Assembly (NCBI GenBank): GCA_002342785.1
Contig: DDQV01000129.1
Location: forward strand, 304 to 28,538
DNA from: Fusobacteriaceae bacterium UBA2433
GTDB taxonomy: Bacteria; Fusobacteriota; Fusobacteriia; Fusobacteriales; Fusobacteriaceae
DNA length: 28,235 nucleotides
Reading direction: 5' to 3'
Part shown: positions 7,360 through 16,206 of the stretch, one piece after another
Layout: each line of letters opens with the position of its first letter
Numbering within the stretch: the stretch's first letter is position 1
Notes under the pieces: model-generated
The model's database searches: none
The model's input: only the letters and a program-made list of their open reading frames with translations
Told to the model about the DNA's origin: nothing
Position numbers and translations under genes: made by a program

Positions 7360-9174
7360 TTATTCCCCCTTATATGAAAGAGATAAACCTGTTGCTACAG
7401 CATTTCTAGGTCCTTCCACTCCTCTTATATTTCCTCTTCCGGCAACTATTCCATAATGAGCAAGACTATCTGTTATCATTTGAGGTACTTCAAAATCAAG
7501 TGCAGAACCTCCAACCAACACTACATAATCAATATCTCTTATGTTTCCTGTTGGAGATATCCTCATTAAAGCTCTTATTCCATTTTCTGCAAAAACTTTT
7601 TTCTTTGCTTCTCTTCTTATATTTTTTATTTTTTCAATATTTTTATCAATTGCTAAAGGATACATTCCTCCCTCTTTTAGAATAACTACTCTAGCAAATA
7701 TTTTAGGATCTAATTGGGTATCAAAGAATTCTACAGTACCATCTTCATGCCTTATATGAAATAGACTTTCTACTTTAGCTAAAGGATATTTTTTTATATC
7801 TTCAGCTAAATCAAAATTTTCAAGTCCTAACTCTCTGTCTATCAACATAGTCACCATATTTCCTGCTCCAGCTAAATGACACGAAGAAATTTTTCCATCC
7901 TTTGTGATTATAGATGCATCTGTTGATCCCGCTCCCATATCCAATATTGCAAGTGGTTTTGTAGTTCCTGGAGTAGTGAGAGCTCCAATTATTGCCATCT
8001 CCGCTTCTACTCCACCTACTTCCACTTTTATATTTATTTTTTTTTCTAAATTATCAGCAACCATTTTCATTTGTAGTTTATCAGCTTTTACCATAGCTGC
8101 TACTCCAATGGCATTTTCCATAGCAAATTCTCCTGCCATTCCACCTCTTACTTTTTGAGGAATAAAAGTATCCACAGCTAAAAGATCTTGAATTTTTATA
8201 TTTTTGATCTCTTGGTCTGTTAATTGAGCCATTACCACTCTTACTTTTTCTAACATTCCTCCTGCATTAGTACCATTTTCCCCAGAAATATCATTGACAG
8301 GATAACATGTTTTTATTGCATCCATTATTTCTTTTGAACCCCTATCTACCCTAACAGATCTACTTTTTAATTCTCCTATAATATTAAATACTCCTGCAGG
8401 AATTGTTCTAGATTTAACATCTCCCTTCGGGGTTTTTATTACCACAGCCGATCTATTTCCTATAAGAGCTCTAGAAAGTGGCATCACCATCTTAGTTTCT
8501 TCTGGACTTAAATCAAATAGAGTTGCTATCCCATAAGGGTTAGAAAGCATAGATATTACTCCTCCCTTTTCAGATACTTCTATAGCTGTTTTCATATTTA
8601 TAGGTACTTTTTCGATATAGAGAACCTCATCTATAATGGGTACTTTCCTATTTAACCTATTATTTATAAGGACTGCGTCATCTTTTTGAGCTATTACCCC
8701 AGTTATATTAACTCCTATTTTTACAAGATCATTTATTGTTCTTGCTGCTATTTGAAAATCTATAGTTTCATTAATAAGAGCTATTACTTCCATTCCAATA
8801 TGTTTTTCTGTGATTTTTTCAATAGGAAGAGAAATTCCAACACCTATACCGATTCCTCCTGGAGTAGAAGGATTATGACCTATCATAGTAGATTCTGTTA
8901 TTATAGTTTCTGTAATTGTTTCCATAGCTACATCACCAATAACAGGAGCTGCTTCATTTATTCTTATAAGAGAGACTTCTTCCATTGTCTTCCCACAATT
9001 TTCAAGTGCTTTTTGAAGTGATGCGAAGACTCCCTTAATATTTTCTTTCGTACCCTTAATTCCAGTAGTTTTTACTATTCCACTACTTAATACTTGAATA
9101 TTTTTTTTATCTACCTGAGCAAGGGTACTTTCTGTAGTAGCATTTCCTATATCTATTCCTACGATTAATTTCAC
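7360..9174 (-). CDS. pduG: Diol dehydratase reactivase large subunit (ATPase)
   Basis: The 604-residue protein is an actin/Hsp70-fold ATPase of the DdrA/PduG family. ATP-binding motifs are visible near the N terminus (VGIDIGNATTESTLAQ), mid-protein (AILDMGAGSTDASII) and near the C terminus (YVVLVGGSALDFEVP). With PduH it reactivates dehydratase stalled by damaged or lost adenosylcobalamin. The start codon is GTG at 9172-9174 with GGAGGT five bases upstream, and MKLIVGIDIG is the normal family N terminus. It sits directly after pduE, as in other pdu operons. Confidence 0.96.
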   Translation of the reverse strand: MKLIVGIDIGNATTESTLAQVDKKNIQVLSSGIVKTTGIKGTKENIKGVFASLQKALENCGKTMEEVSLIRINEAAPVIGDVAMETITETIITESTMIGHNPSTPGGIGIGVGISLPIEKITEKHIGMEVIALINETIDFQIAARTINDLVKIGVNITGVIAQKDDAVLINNRLNRKVPIIDEVLYIEKVPINMKTAIEVSEKGGVISMLSNPYGIATLFDLSPEETKMVMPLSRALIGNRSAVVIKTPKGDVKSRTIPAGVFNIIGELKSRSVRVDRGSKEIMDAIKTCYPVNDISGENGTNAGGMLEKVRVVMAQLTDQEIKNIKIQDLLAVDTFIPQKVRGGMAGEFAMENAIGVAAMVKADKLQMKMVADNLEKKINIKVEVGGVEAEMAIIGALTTPGTTKPLAILDMGAGSTDASIITKDGKISSCHLAGAGNMVTMLIDRELGLENFDLAEDIKKYPLAKVESLFHIRHEDGTVEFFDTQLDPKIFARVVILKEGGMYPLAIDKNIEKIKNIRREAKKKVFAENGIRALMRISPTGNIRDIDYVVLVGGSALDFEVPQMITDSLAHYGIVAGRGNIRGVEGPRNAVATGLSLSYKGE

Positions 9175-9199
9175 TTTTACCTCCAGGTGCTAAAAAGAA

Positions 9200-9712
9200 T
9201 TATCTTTTTAGTCTATCTCTTTTTTCATATAGAGTTGCTGCTTCTCTTACAAGAGCAGCATTTACCTTAGCATTATATTTTACTTCTAGTTCATTAGCAA
9301 TCTCAATAAGTTCATCTTTAGTTGATCTATAAGGTCTTAATTTATCATATATTTCCAAAATTCTATTATCTGGAACTGCAATAAGTTCTGCAGCTCTTCT
9401 TAAATTTTGTGCAAAAGGTTTTCTTCCATCTGACTCTGCCACTTGTGCTTGCATCTCAAGAGTTTCAGGAGCTATTCTTATATCTTCAGGCGTTATACTT
9501 CCATTCATTACATTGTCTACAGTAAAGTCATTTAAACTTTTCCCTGTTGAAGATTTTATAATATCGGCTTTATTTTTACTGAGGGGATAATCTTTTACCG
9601 TAGTTTTTACCATTTCTGTATTTATTGTTGCTGCTACTTCACAATCTTTTTTCTCACCTGTCATTGAAAGAAGTGCTTCTCTTATCATCTTTTCCAACAT
9701 TTCCTGTTCCAA
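9200..9712 (-). CDS. pduE: Propanediol dehydratase small subunit
   Basis: The 170-residue protein matches PduE in length and sequence (LNDFTVDNVMNGSITPEDIR; GRKPFAQNLRRAAELIAVPD). It forms the (alpha-beta-gamma)2 adenosylcobalamin diol dehydratase with PduC and PduD. I keep the TTG start at 9712 because AGGTGGTG lies seven bases upstream; an internal ATG at 9700 has no well-spaced site. With this start residues 2-16 form a helix (EQEMLEKMIREALLSM) of the encapsulation type, which free glycerol dehydratases usually lack. This favours a compartment-housed diol dehydratase. Confidence 0.95.
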   Translation of the reverse strand: MEQEMLEKMIREALLSMTGEKKDCEVAATINTEMVKTTVKDYPLSKNKADIIKSSTGKSLNDFTVDNVMNGSITPEDIRIAPETLEMQAQVAESDGRKPFAQNLRRAAELIAVPDNRILEIYDKLRPYRSTKDELIEIANELEVKYNAKVNAALVREAATLYEKRDRLKR

Positions 9713-9739
9713 ATTATTTCACCACCTTTATGTTTTTTA

Positions 9740-10396
9740 TTATTTAAAACTTACTTTCATTCCCACTGGAGCTGCATTTTTAACTACATGTTCAGTTTCT
9801 TTAATATGAAGAAGCGCTGCCACTGCTTGATATTTTGGTCTTGCCATTTGATCATTCATTTGAGGTACCGGATTAGGTGTTTCACCCTTTGCATATTTAG
9901 CTGCATTTTTACCAATCATTCTAAAATGTCTTCTCTCTAACAATGGAGCTTGAGGAAATAATTCTAAATTTGATAATGGGAATAAATCTTTTTGATGAAT
10001 TACTGTTGTTCCCTTTGATTGAATTCCTATACCTATTCCTGATCCACTTAATTTTGCTCCATCATTTGCTAAAAATGATACATCTGAAGTTCTTAAAACT
10101 CTTATAACTCTTGGTTTTAACCCTTCTTCTTCTATTCCTGCCATCAATTCTTTTAGTACATCTGAATGAGGTATTTTTGTAATAGTTTGTGTCTGATACT
10201 TCCCAAAAGCAGGAGCTACAGCTATTATTACTTCATCCTTATTCAATCCTTTAGTAGCTTCTCCAATTTCTGTAAGCTCTAAATTCCCTTGAGGGGTTAG
10301 ATTTGATTTTTTTTCAGTAGATGTTGTCTCATTATTCACATATCTTTTTACCACTTCTTCTATAATTCCACGAATCGCCTGCTCATTTAATTGCAT
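9740..10396 (-). CDS. pduD: Propanediol dehydratase medium subunit
   Basis: The 218-residue protein is the beta chain of B12-dependent diol dehydratase. The first ~18 residues (QLNEQAIRGIIEEVVKRY) match the encapsulation helix known to target the PduCDE complex into the shell. They are followed by a polar linker and then the conserved body (EVIIAVAPAFGKYQTQTI; GIGIGIQSKGTTVIHQ; PLLERRHFRMIGKNAA). AAGGAGG precedes the ATG. It lies between pduC and pduE with short gaps. Confidence 0.96.
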   Translation of the reverse strand: MQLNEQAIRGIIEEVVKRYVNNETTSTEKKSNLTPQGNLELTEIGEATKGLNKDEVIIAVAPAFGKYQTQTITKIPHSDVLKELMAGIEEEGLKPRVIRVLRTSDVSFLANDGAKLSGSGIGIGIQSKGTTVIHQKDLFPLSNLELFPQAPLLERRHFRMIGKNAAKYAKGETPNPVPQMNDQMARPKYQAVAALLHIKETEHVVKNAAPVGMKVSFK

Positions 10397-10406
10397 CTTA
10401 ACCTCC

Positions 10407-12071
10407 TTATTTAATTGTTGATGGATCTATTGCATTTGGGATATTTGATATTTTTTCCCATCTTTCATCTGATATTTGATATCCAGTTCCTGGACCACTA
10501 TAATTATTTCTATCATTTATTGCACTAATTACATTAAATTCTCCATCTAATATTGCAGATGTATGTAAAAGGTCTCCAGATATTCTAAGCTTTAATACTT
10601 GTAAAAGATCAGAAGCTACATCATCAAATCCTTTAGTTTTTAAAGCTTTAACTAAATCTACACCAGTTATACCTCTTTCCATAAGTTCTTGAGCTGCCTT
10701 TAAATCTCTTACTACATCTCTATCTGGCATATCCTTACTTCCATGAGCATAAGTTGCTGCTTCTACTTCTTCATCTGTTACTTCAGGGAATCCCAATACA
10801 TCAAATATTCCTTGAATAGCTCTCGCTGCTTTATTTCTAGCCTTTATTACTTCATCTGGATCTACAGGATGTAATCCTGCATCTATTTTTAAATCTCTTT
10901 GAATAATATTCCAATCATCAAAATCTTCTGCATCCCAATTTGATCCTGCAAACATATTATCGTAGTTTGGTGTAGAACTATATCCAGAACATATGAAGTC
11001 AGTTCCTGGTATCATTTGCATTAAACTTCTAGCAGTTTTTCTAATATCTGAATGTGTAAATGTTTGGTCATTACTTGATGCACATTCAAGATCTAATAAC
11101 ATCGCTACTAAGTTTTCAGCAAGTATCTCACGAATACCTCCTGGTACTGCTCCTGGTACTCCTACACAACTTACCGAACCATTTTGTATTCCTTGTACTC
11201 CTCCACCCTTTGTTACAAATAAACAACGAGTTTCAAGATAAAGCATAGAACATCCCTCTGCATAACCCATCAATACTTCAGACCCACTTCCTGATGTATA
11301 TCTCATTTTAAGTCCTCTAGAAGCATAAGCTGATGCTAAGAAAGTTTTTGACCAAGGTGTGTCATCTCCATCAATAAATACTTGTTCTGTTCCATATACT
11401 GATACTGTTTCGGCATAGTTAGTTAATGCTCTCATACCTAAAAGTAATTCTGTAGCTTCTTCTACAGCACATTGAGTTAATACTCCAGGTCTTCCTACTT
11501 GAGCTCCTACTAATAATGCTAAAGCATTAAAAGGTGCATACCTTACTATTCCAACTGTAGTTTCGGCTTCAGCAAATCCTCTTAAAGCTGCTTCTGCTGC
11601 ATCTGCTGCAATTTGTACTGGATTGTCTTTTAAATTTGTTACATGACATTGATTTGCTGGAGTTCTTCTGGCTCTCATTTTATTAACTGCCATCATCATC
11701 TCAAGAACTGTCAAATGAGTCATTACCTGAGCTGCTTTTGCTGGAGTCATAGATAAAGTTACTTTTAAAACTTCCTCTCTAGAAACATTGATATCTACCA
11801 ACATTTTAGCAATATCTACAGATTTCATAGCCATTACCTTTTCAGCATTTTCTATATTAATTCCATAATTTGCAATAAAACTATCCAAAAGATCAAAATC
11901 TGCCTCTTTTTTACCGTCAAGCTCAACTATCTTACCATTTACAACTTTTACACTTGGTTTTGGATCCAATGGTGAATCCATTGCAATTAGCCCTTTTTCT
12001 GGCCATTCCTTTATAAATCCATCTTTATTTACAGGTCTTTCTCCTAATACTTCAAAACGTTTTGATTTCAT
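10407..12071 (-). CDS. pduC: Propanediol dehydratase large (catalytic) subunit
   Basis: The 554-residue length equals that of characterised diol dehydratases. The TIM-barrel protein converts 1,2-propanediol to propionaldehyde (glycerol to 3-hydroxypropionaldehyde) using adenosylcobalamin. By comparison with the Klebsiella enzyme, the substrate and metal residues are present: His in QCHVTNLKDNP, Glu in EAETTVGI, Glu in YGTEQVF, Gln in GIQNGSVSC, Asp in SSNDQTF and Ser in CSGYSSTPNYDN. Discrimination between propanediol and glycerol preference is not safe from sequence reading alone. The compartment genes and targeting helices on PduD and PduE favour propanediol. AGGAGG precedes the ATG. Confidence 0.97.
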   Translation of the reverse strand: MKSKRFEVLGERPVNKDGFIKEWPEKGLIAMDSPLDPKPSVKVVNGKIVELDGKKEADFDLLDSFIANYGINIENAEKVMAMKSVDIAKMLVDINVSREEVLKVTLSMTPAKAAQVMTHLTVLEMMMAVNKMRARRTPANQCHVTNLKDNPVQIAADAAEAALRGFAEAETTVGIVRYAPFNALALLVGAQVGRPGVLTQCAVEEATELLLGMRALTNYAETVSVYGTEQVFIDGDDTPWSKTFLASAYASRGLKMRYTSGSGSEVLMGYAEGCSMLYLETRCLFVTKGGGVQGIQNGSVSCVGVPGAVPGGIREILAENLVAMLLDLECASSNDQTFTHSDIRKTARSLMQMIPGTDFICSGYSSTPNYDNMFAGSNWDAEDFDDWNIIQRDLKIDAGLHPVDPDEVIKARNKAARAIQGIFDVLGFPEVTDEEVEAATYAHGSKDMPDRDVVRDLKAAQELMERGITGVDLVKALKTKGFDDVASDLLQVLKLRISGDLLHTSAILDGEFNVISAINDRNNYSGPGTGYQISDERWEKISNIPNAIDPSTIK

Positions 12072-12123
12072 TATGACCTCCTATATTTTTATTTTATTTT
12101 CATTTTTTTATTTTTTATTCTAT

Positions 12124-12939
12124 TTAAATATACGGATGTGTTACTGAAGGTGCCGGTCCACCCATTGTTTCAAGTAACTTTACTCCTACTTCTTTAGCTG
12201 TTAATACAGCTTGTCTAACTGCTCCTGAATCTCCAGTAATAAATAGAATTACCTCATTTGAAAAACTTGTTCCGTTAGAAGGAGAAGCATAGCTTATTAC
12301 TTCAACACTTGCTGCTTTTAAAGCAGTATCTGCCATAACTACCCCTATAGCTGCAGGAGCTCCAACCATTAATCCAAAAGATCTTCCAACTGGTGCACCA
12401 TAAGCTTTATTAGCAGCATATGAAGCTCTTGCTGTGTATTGAAGTTCTATATGTCCTGCGTCATTTGCATAAACATCTCCAAACTTTTCATTAACTGCAC
12501 CTAAAGCAACTTCTACTGCTCTTTTAACATCCGATACATCTTCTCCACCAAATAAAATTAAAGAACCATGACCTGCTCCACCTTTTGTATCTCTAGGACA
12601 CTCTATAGATATAATTTCTGTATTGGTAGCTTTTACAGCCTCATCTGCTGCCATAACTTGTGGCCCTGCTCCTGTCCTAGCTCCTAAGATTCCTATTGAA
12701 CGATATTTTTTATCTATCCCCATAGCTTCATGTAATGAAGGATCCACATTGGCTATAACAAGACCAATCGTGTCACCTAAAGTTGTAGCTCCTACAAATT
12801 CTGTCAGACGACACTCTGTATTTACAATAGGTGCATCTGCTTTTGTTTCATTAGTTGTAACAGGTAGATCTTCTTTCTTTTCATTTCCTAATTTTTCCAT
12901 TATTTCACTCATCATTTTATCTATTAGCTTTTCTTGCAT
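12124..12939 (-). CDS. pduB: Tandem-BMC major shell protein
   Basis: The 271-residue protein has two BMC domains (LGDTIGLVIANVD... and VGRSFGLMVGAPAAIGVV...) and forms trimers thought to gate diol entry. Its first ~20 residues (EKLIDKMMSEIMEKLG) form an amphipathic helix before the first domain. In Salmonella the PduB N-terminal extension links the enzyme core to the shell. It is the first gene of the main operon, 47 bases downstream of the -10 box described at 12986-12991. A pduA gene, which precedes pduB in enterobacteria, is missing here. Confidence 0.94.
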   Translation of the reverse strand: MQEKLIDKMMSEIMEKLGNEKKEDLPVTTNETKADAPIVNTECRLTEFVGATTLGDTIGLVIANVDPSLHEAMGIDKKYRSIGILGARTGAGPQVMAADEAVKATNTEIISIECPRDTKGGAGHGSLILFGGEDVSDVKRAVEVALGAVNEKFGDVYANDAGHIELQYTARASYAANKAYGAPVGRSFGLMVGAPAAIGVVMADTALKAASVEVISYASPSNGTSFSNEVILFITGDSGAVRQAVLTAKEVGVKLLETMGGPAPSVTHPYI

Positions 12940-12985
12940 TCATTTCCCTCCTTATATTTTAATTTATATTCTTATTGGTTTTTCC

Positions 12986-13018
12986 ATTATAAAAGATAAA
13001 AATGTCATTTGAATGTCG
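12986..13018 (-). promoter_or_regulatory. Promoter of the main pdu operon with 11-bp direct-repeat activator box
   Basis: On the coding strand two GACAT half-sites start 11 bases apart (GACATTCAAATGACAT). Ten bases (TTTTATCTTT) follow the second one, then TATAAT at 12991-12986. The expected -35 hexamer is poor, so activation by a bound regulator is likely. The same layout recurs upstream of pduQ and pduS. The geometry matches OmpR/PhoB-family boxes that overlap the -35 region, and the neighbouring OmpR-type regulator is the natural candidate. Confidence 0.8.
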
Positions 13019-13059
13019 TTTGCAATCATTTTTAATACAATTAAATCTTTTTTTAAACA

Positions 13060-14166
13060 TCAATAAATTTCATTTAATATTTTTTTCATATCTTCTAAAG
13101 AAACTTTTTTCAGATTACCCTGAGTACAAATATCTTCTAAAGCAGATTTTGCCATTAATGGGATCAATTTTTTATAACTTTCCTCATCTATTCCCATCTC
13201 CTTTACACAACTTGGAATTTCTAAACCTTTATTTAAAATTTCTACAGCTATTGCAAGACTTTTTGCTCCTTGTTCTACCGTTTTACTAGGTAATCCCAAT
13301 CTTTTAGAGATCTCCCAATATCTTTTTGCAGTTTCTTTATCACTAGAATTAAACTTTATAATAAAGGGAAGTACAACTCCATTTGATCTTCCATGAGATT
13401 TATGAAACCTTCCTCCAAGTATATGGGCTATACTATGATTTATTCCTAGCCCAGATCTATCAAAAGCTATTCCTGCCATACACGAAGCCTTCCCCATTTC
13501 GATCCTTGCATCTTTATCTCCAACATCGTTATACATTTTCAAAAGATTTTTAAAAATTCCAACAATGGCAGTGAGAGCAAATGTTTGAGTATAAAAGTTA
13601 GCACTTGTACATGTATAAGACTCTATTGCATGGGTAAGTGCATCTATACCTCCATCTGCTATAACTCCCTTTGGTAAAGTTTTTGTAAATTCAGGATCTA
13701 ATATAGCTTTTTCTGGTATCATATTTTCATCTTTAATTGGTATTTTCACCTTTTTTTTCTTATCTGTCACGACAGCATAAGAAGTTACTTCAGAACCTGT
13801 TCCACTTGTTGTCGGAATAGCAATTATAGGTATTTCTTTCCCACTATTTCTCATAAAATAATATATTGCCTTAGCAGTATCTATAGATGATCCACCACCT
13901 AAAGCTATAATTTTATCTGGAGAAAAATCCATTACCTTTTTCAAACCTTTTTTTATAGATTCTAAAGATGGATCAACTTCTACATCATCAAAAATATCAT
14001 ATTTTATTTTTAAATTATTTAAAGCTTTTTCTATAATTTTAACCAATCCCAATGTCACCATTAAGTGATCTGTTATAATGATAATTTTTTTTAAATTTTC
14101 TTTTTCTAAAACTTTTTGAACCTCTACACCGGAGTATATTTCTGTTTTAACGTGAAATATTCCCAT
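13060..14166 (-). CDS. pduQ: Iron-containing alcohol dehydrogenase, propanol dehydrogenase type
   Basis: This ~368-residue protein is a group III iron-dependent alcohol dehydrogenase. It has a GGGSSIDTAKA cofactor loop, the TTSGTGSEVT motif and metal-ligand region DGGIDALTHAIESY, plus histidines in GLGINHSIAHILGG and FHKSHGRSNG. PduQ reduces propionaldehyde to propanol and recycles NAD+ inside the shell. The ATG at 14164-14166 is chosen because AAGGAGGAA lies just upstream; a longer frame covers that site. It has its own activator-box promoter and ends in TGA, showing that TGA serves as a stop here. The gene lies upstream of pduB, not after pduP as in Salmonella. Confidence 0.88.
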   Translation of the reverse strand: MGIFHVKTEIYSGVEVQKVLEKENLKKIIIITDHLMVTLGLVKIIEKALNNLKIKYDIFDDVEVDPSLESIKKGLKKVMDFSPDKIIALGGGSSIDTAKAIYYFMRNSGKEIPIIAIPTTSGTGSEVTSYAVVTDKKKKVKIPIKDENMIPEKAILDPEFTKTLPKGVIADGGIDALTHAIESYTCTSANFYTQTFALTAIVGIFKNLLKMYNDVGDKDARIEMGKASCMAGIAFDRSGLGINHSIAHILGGRFHKSHGRSNGVVLPFIIKFNSSDKETAKRYWEISKRLGLPSKTVEQGAKSLAIAVEILNKGLEIPSCVKEMGIDEESYKKLIPLMAKSALEDICTQGNLKKVSLEDMKKILNEIY

Positions 14167-14217
14167 ATCATTCCTCCTTAAAATCAAAATAAATACTAAT
14201 TTTTTAATCTTACAAAA

Positions 14218-14249
14218 ATAATACTCAATAAAAATGTCACAATAATGTC
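14218..14249 (-). promoter_or_regulatory. Promoter of pduQ with 11-bp direct-repeat activator box
   Basis: The coding strand reads GACATTATTGTGACAT, two half-sites 11 bases apart. Ten bases (TTTTATTGAG) follow, then TATTAT at 14223-14218, about 52 bases before the pduQ ATG. Spacing and bases match the promoters upstream of pduB and pduS exactly. Confidence 0.8.
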
Positions 14250-14286
14250 ATTTATTTTATTTTTTTGGATCTCATAACTAAATAAA

Positions 14287-14316
14287 AGCTGTAGACAGAT
14301 ACTTTTGCCTACAGCT
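14287..14316 (-). terminator. Rho-independent terminator after mtnK
   Basis: Perfect 8-base arms (AGCTGTAG / CTACAGCT) enclose a 14-base loop, and TTTTATTT follows on the minus strand. It lies 23 bases after the mtnK stop and upstream of the pduQ promoter, so it should close the pduS-pduT-mtnK unit. Confidence 0.7.
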
Positions 14317-14339
14317 CAAACTTACTTTCATAAAAATAT

Positions 14340-15578
14340 TTAAATATTATTACTCGATAAAAAAATATTTTTCGTATTTTCTATAGTTTTTATTAAATCC
14401 TTTATCTCTTTATAGTTTTCCCTTTCTTTAAATACTTGATGACAAATTAACATAATCAAGATTCGAGCTTGATTTTTATTTAATGGATCATCAATACAAC
14501 TTAGATCAGTTAGTTCTGTATCTCCAGATATTCTACAAATAGCAGCTGAAGCCATTATGCCCATAACTTCAAATAAAAAATTTTTTTCAATATTTTTTAA
14601 AAAACTAGGTACTTTTCGATATATAGCTTTAACATCTTTTTCCCAACATAGTCTAAAATTTTTAGAGTAACAATTAAATATTTCTTCAATAGTTTCCAAT
14701 ATATAATTAGCATAACTAAGTTTTTCAATATCATTACAATCTTTACGAATTATTGAAGCACTGTATGTAAATATAAAATTAGCTAAAAGATATCCCATAT
14801 CTGCAGAAAAAGGTCCCATAAAAGTATATTCCATATCTATAACCTTTAGTTTATCTTTTGAGATTAGAACATTTGATGTATGTAGATCCCCATGGATTAA
14901 ACATTGACCTTTTTTCATAAAAATATCACGACTTTTCAATGTCTCAAGTTGCACAATCTCTTGTTGCCATATCCATTTAACAATAGATTCATGAATATCA
15001 TCACGTTTACAATTTTCCTTGAGATAATCTTTAATAAAAGTTGCATTTTCCATAATATCTCTCATCTCAATATTAATAAAAGCTCCTTGAAGTCTTTTGT
15101 AATCATCAGATGGTAAAAAATATTCCGATGTATAAAAATTTGTTTTTGACATATATTCTGAAATTTGTTTAGCTAAATTACCAAAACGTTTCATCTTACA
15201 TAATTCAAATCTTAAAGGTCTATAATCTTTACAATCTTCCATAATAAATATATTATTTTCAAAATCAACATAGAAAACTTCTGGAACATATTCTTTAGAT
15301 ATTTTACTTCTAATTCTTAGAGTCTCGTATTCCAGTTTGTTTCTTGAAACATTTAGTGATACATCATTAAATACTCTTATATAAGGACGTGCCTGTTTTA
15401 ATATGAAAGATTTTCCATTTTCATCAATAATACGAAAGATAAAATTTACAAATCCGTCAGTTTCTTCCTCATCTTGGTCAGCGATATCAATAATAGTCAA
15501 CTTTGAATACTGATCAAATAATTTTGTTTTCTTTTTGATATATAATTCAATATTTTCAATATCCAAAATTAAACTCAA
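14340..15578 (-). CDS. mtnK: Methylthioribose kinase-like small-molecule kinase
   Basis: The 412-residue protein has the aminoglycoside-phosphotransferase/choline-kinase fold and resembles S-methyl-5-thioribose kinase. Visible marks are KQARPYIRV, PEVFYVDFENNIFIMED, the catalytic loop HGDLHTSNV at residue ~229 and a D-M-E metal motif at 248-250 (VIDMEYTFMGPFSADMG) in place of DFG, as in MtnK. The start is TTG with AAGGAGG seven bases upstream. It is the last gene of the pduS-pduT unit. MtnK homologues can also phosphorylate 5-deoxyribose, formed from 5'-deoxyadenosine. That by-product arises when the B12 dehydratase inactivates and when radical-SAM activases act, so salvage is a plausible job here. 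A different sugar or amino-alcohol substrate remains possible. Confidence 0.75.
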   Translation of the reverse strand: MSLILDIENIELYIKKKTKLFDQYSKLTIIDIADQDEEETDGFVNFIFRIIDENGKSFILKQARPYIRVFNDVSLNVSRNKLEYETLRIRSKISKEYVPEVFYVDFENNIFIMEDCKDYRPLRFELCKMKRFGNLAKQISEYMSKTNFYTSEYFLPSDDYKRLQGAFINIEMRDIMENATFIKDYLKENCKRDDIHESIVKWIWQQEIVQLETLKSRDIFMKKGQCLIHGDLHTSNVLISKDKLKVIDMEYTFMGPFSADMGYLLANFIFTYSASIIRKDCNDIEKLSYANYILETIEEIFNCYSKNFRLCWEKDVKAIYRKVPSFLKNIEKNFLFEVMGIMASAAICRISGDTELTDLSCIDDPLNKNQARILIMLICHQVFKERENYKEIKDLIKTIENTKNIFLSSNNI

Positions 15579-15645
15579 TTGTAGTCCTCCTTATATTAAA
15601 ATATTTTTCTATTTTATATCATTGCAATAAATATTTTTAAATATT

Positions 15646-16191
15646 CTATAATAAACTTTCTAAAAGTTCTTTACTCGGTGAAGGAATTATTGCTTTATTA
15701 ACAAGCATACAATTTTCAGCTCCTACTTTTGATCCTACTTCTATCGCTGCATCTACAGCACTTAGATCTCCTGTTAAAGTAACAAAAGATTTTCCACCTA
15801 TTGCATATCCCATTCTTATCTCTATAATTTCTACATCTGCTGCTTTTATTGCCGCATCTGCTGCATATAAAGCAGAAGTAACATCAAAAAATTCAAGAAT
15901 CCCCAATGATTTTAAATCTTTTATCTCAGTAGTAGCATTTATTGCACATATAACCATTGGATCTAGTCTAGGTATTACCCTACTCTCTACTACATTTTCT
16001 TTTCCAATTTCTATTCCAACTTGCATAGCTGACTTTACATCCCCAACTATCCCTTTTATAATTATTATATATTTTCCAGGGCATATTGTATTAGCTCTAA
16101 TGAGTCTAACTTCTGCTGCCTTTAATAAACTGTCAGTTACTTCCATCCCACGAGCTATACTATTTAGTTCTATAATTCCTATTGTATCCAT
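15646..16191 (-). CDS. pduT: PduT tandem-BMC shell protein with Fe-S cysteine
   Basis: The 181-residue protein contains two BMC domains (TIGIIELNSIARGMEVTD... and LGILEFFDVTSALYAADAA...). Cys37 in TICPGKYIII matches the PduT cysteine, three copies of which hold one [4Fe-4S] cluster at the trimer centre. The protein is thought to pass electrons across the shell, with PduS as partner. It directly follows pduS, with AAGGGGG before the ATG. The C-terminal IPSPSKELL is the usual end of BMC domains. Confidence 0.93.
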   Translation of the reverse strand: MDTIGIIELNSIARGMEVTDSLLKAAEVRLIRANTICPGKYIIIIKGIVGDVKSAMQVGIEIGKENVVESRVIPRLDPMVICAINATTEIKDLKSLGILEFFDVTSALYAADAAIKAADVEIIEIRMGYAIGGKSFVTLTGDLSAVDAAIEVGSKVGAENCMLVNKAIIPSPSKELLESLL

Positions 16192-16206
16192 TATTTATTC
16201 GCCCCC

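Noticed and set aside
8686..9021. Plus-strand frame of 111 residues rich in Tyr, Ser and Asn
   Set aside because: It is antisense to pduG with a composition typical of a shadow frame.
12986..13018. Phosphate (PhoB) boxes
   Set aside because: The TGTCA repeats recall pho boxes, but on the coding strand the half-site is GACAT, i.e. reversed. All three sites serve pdu genes beside another OmpR-type regulator, so a pdu-specific regulator fits better.
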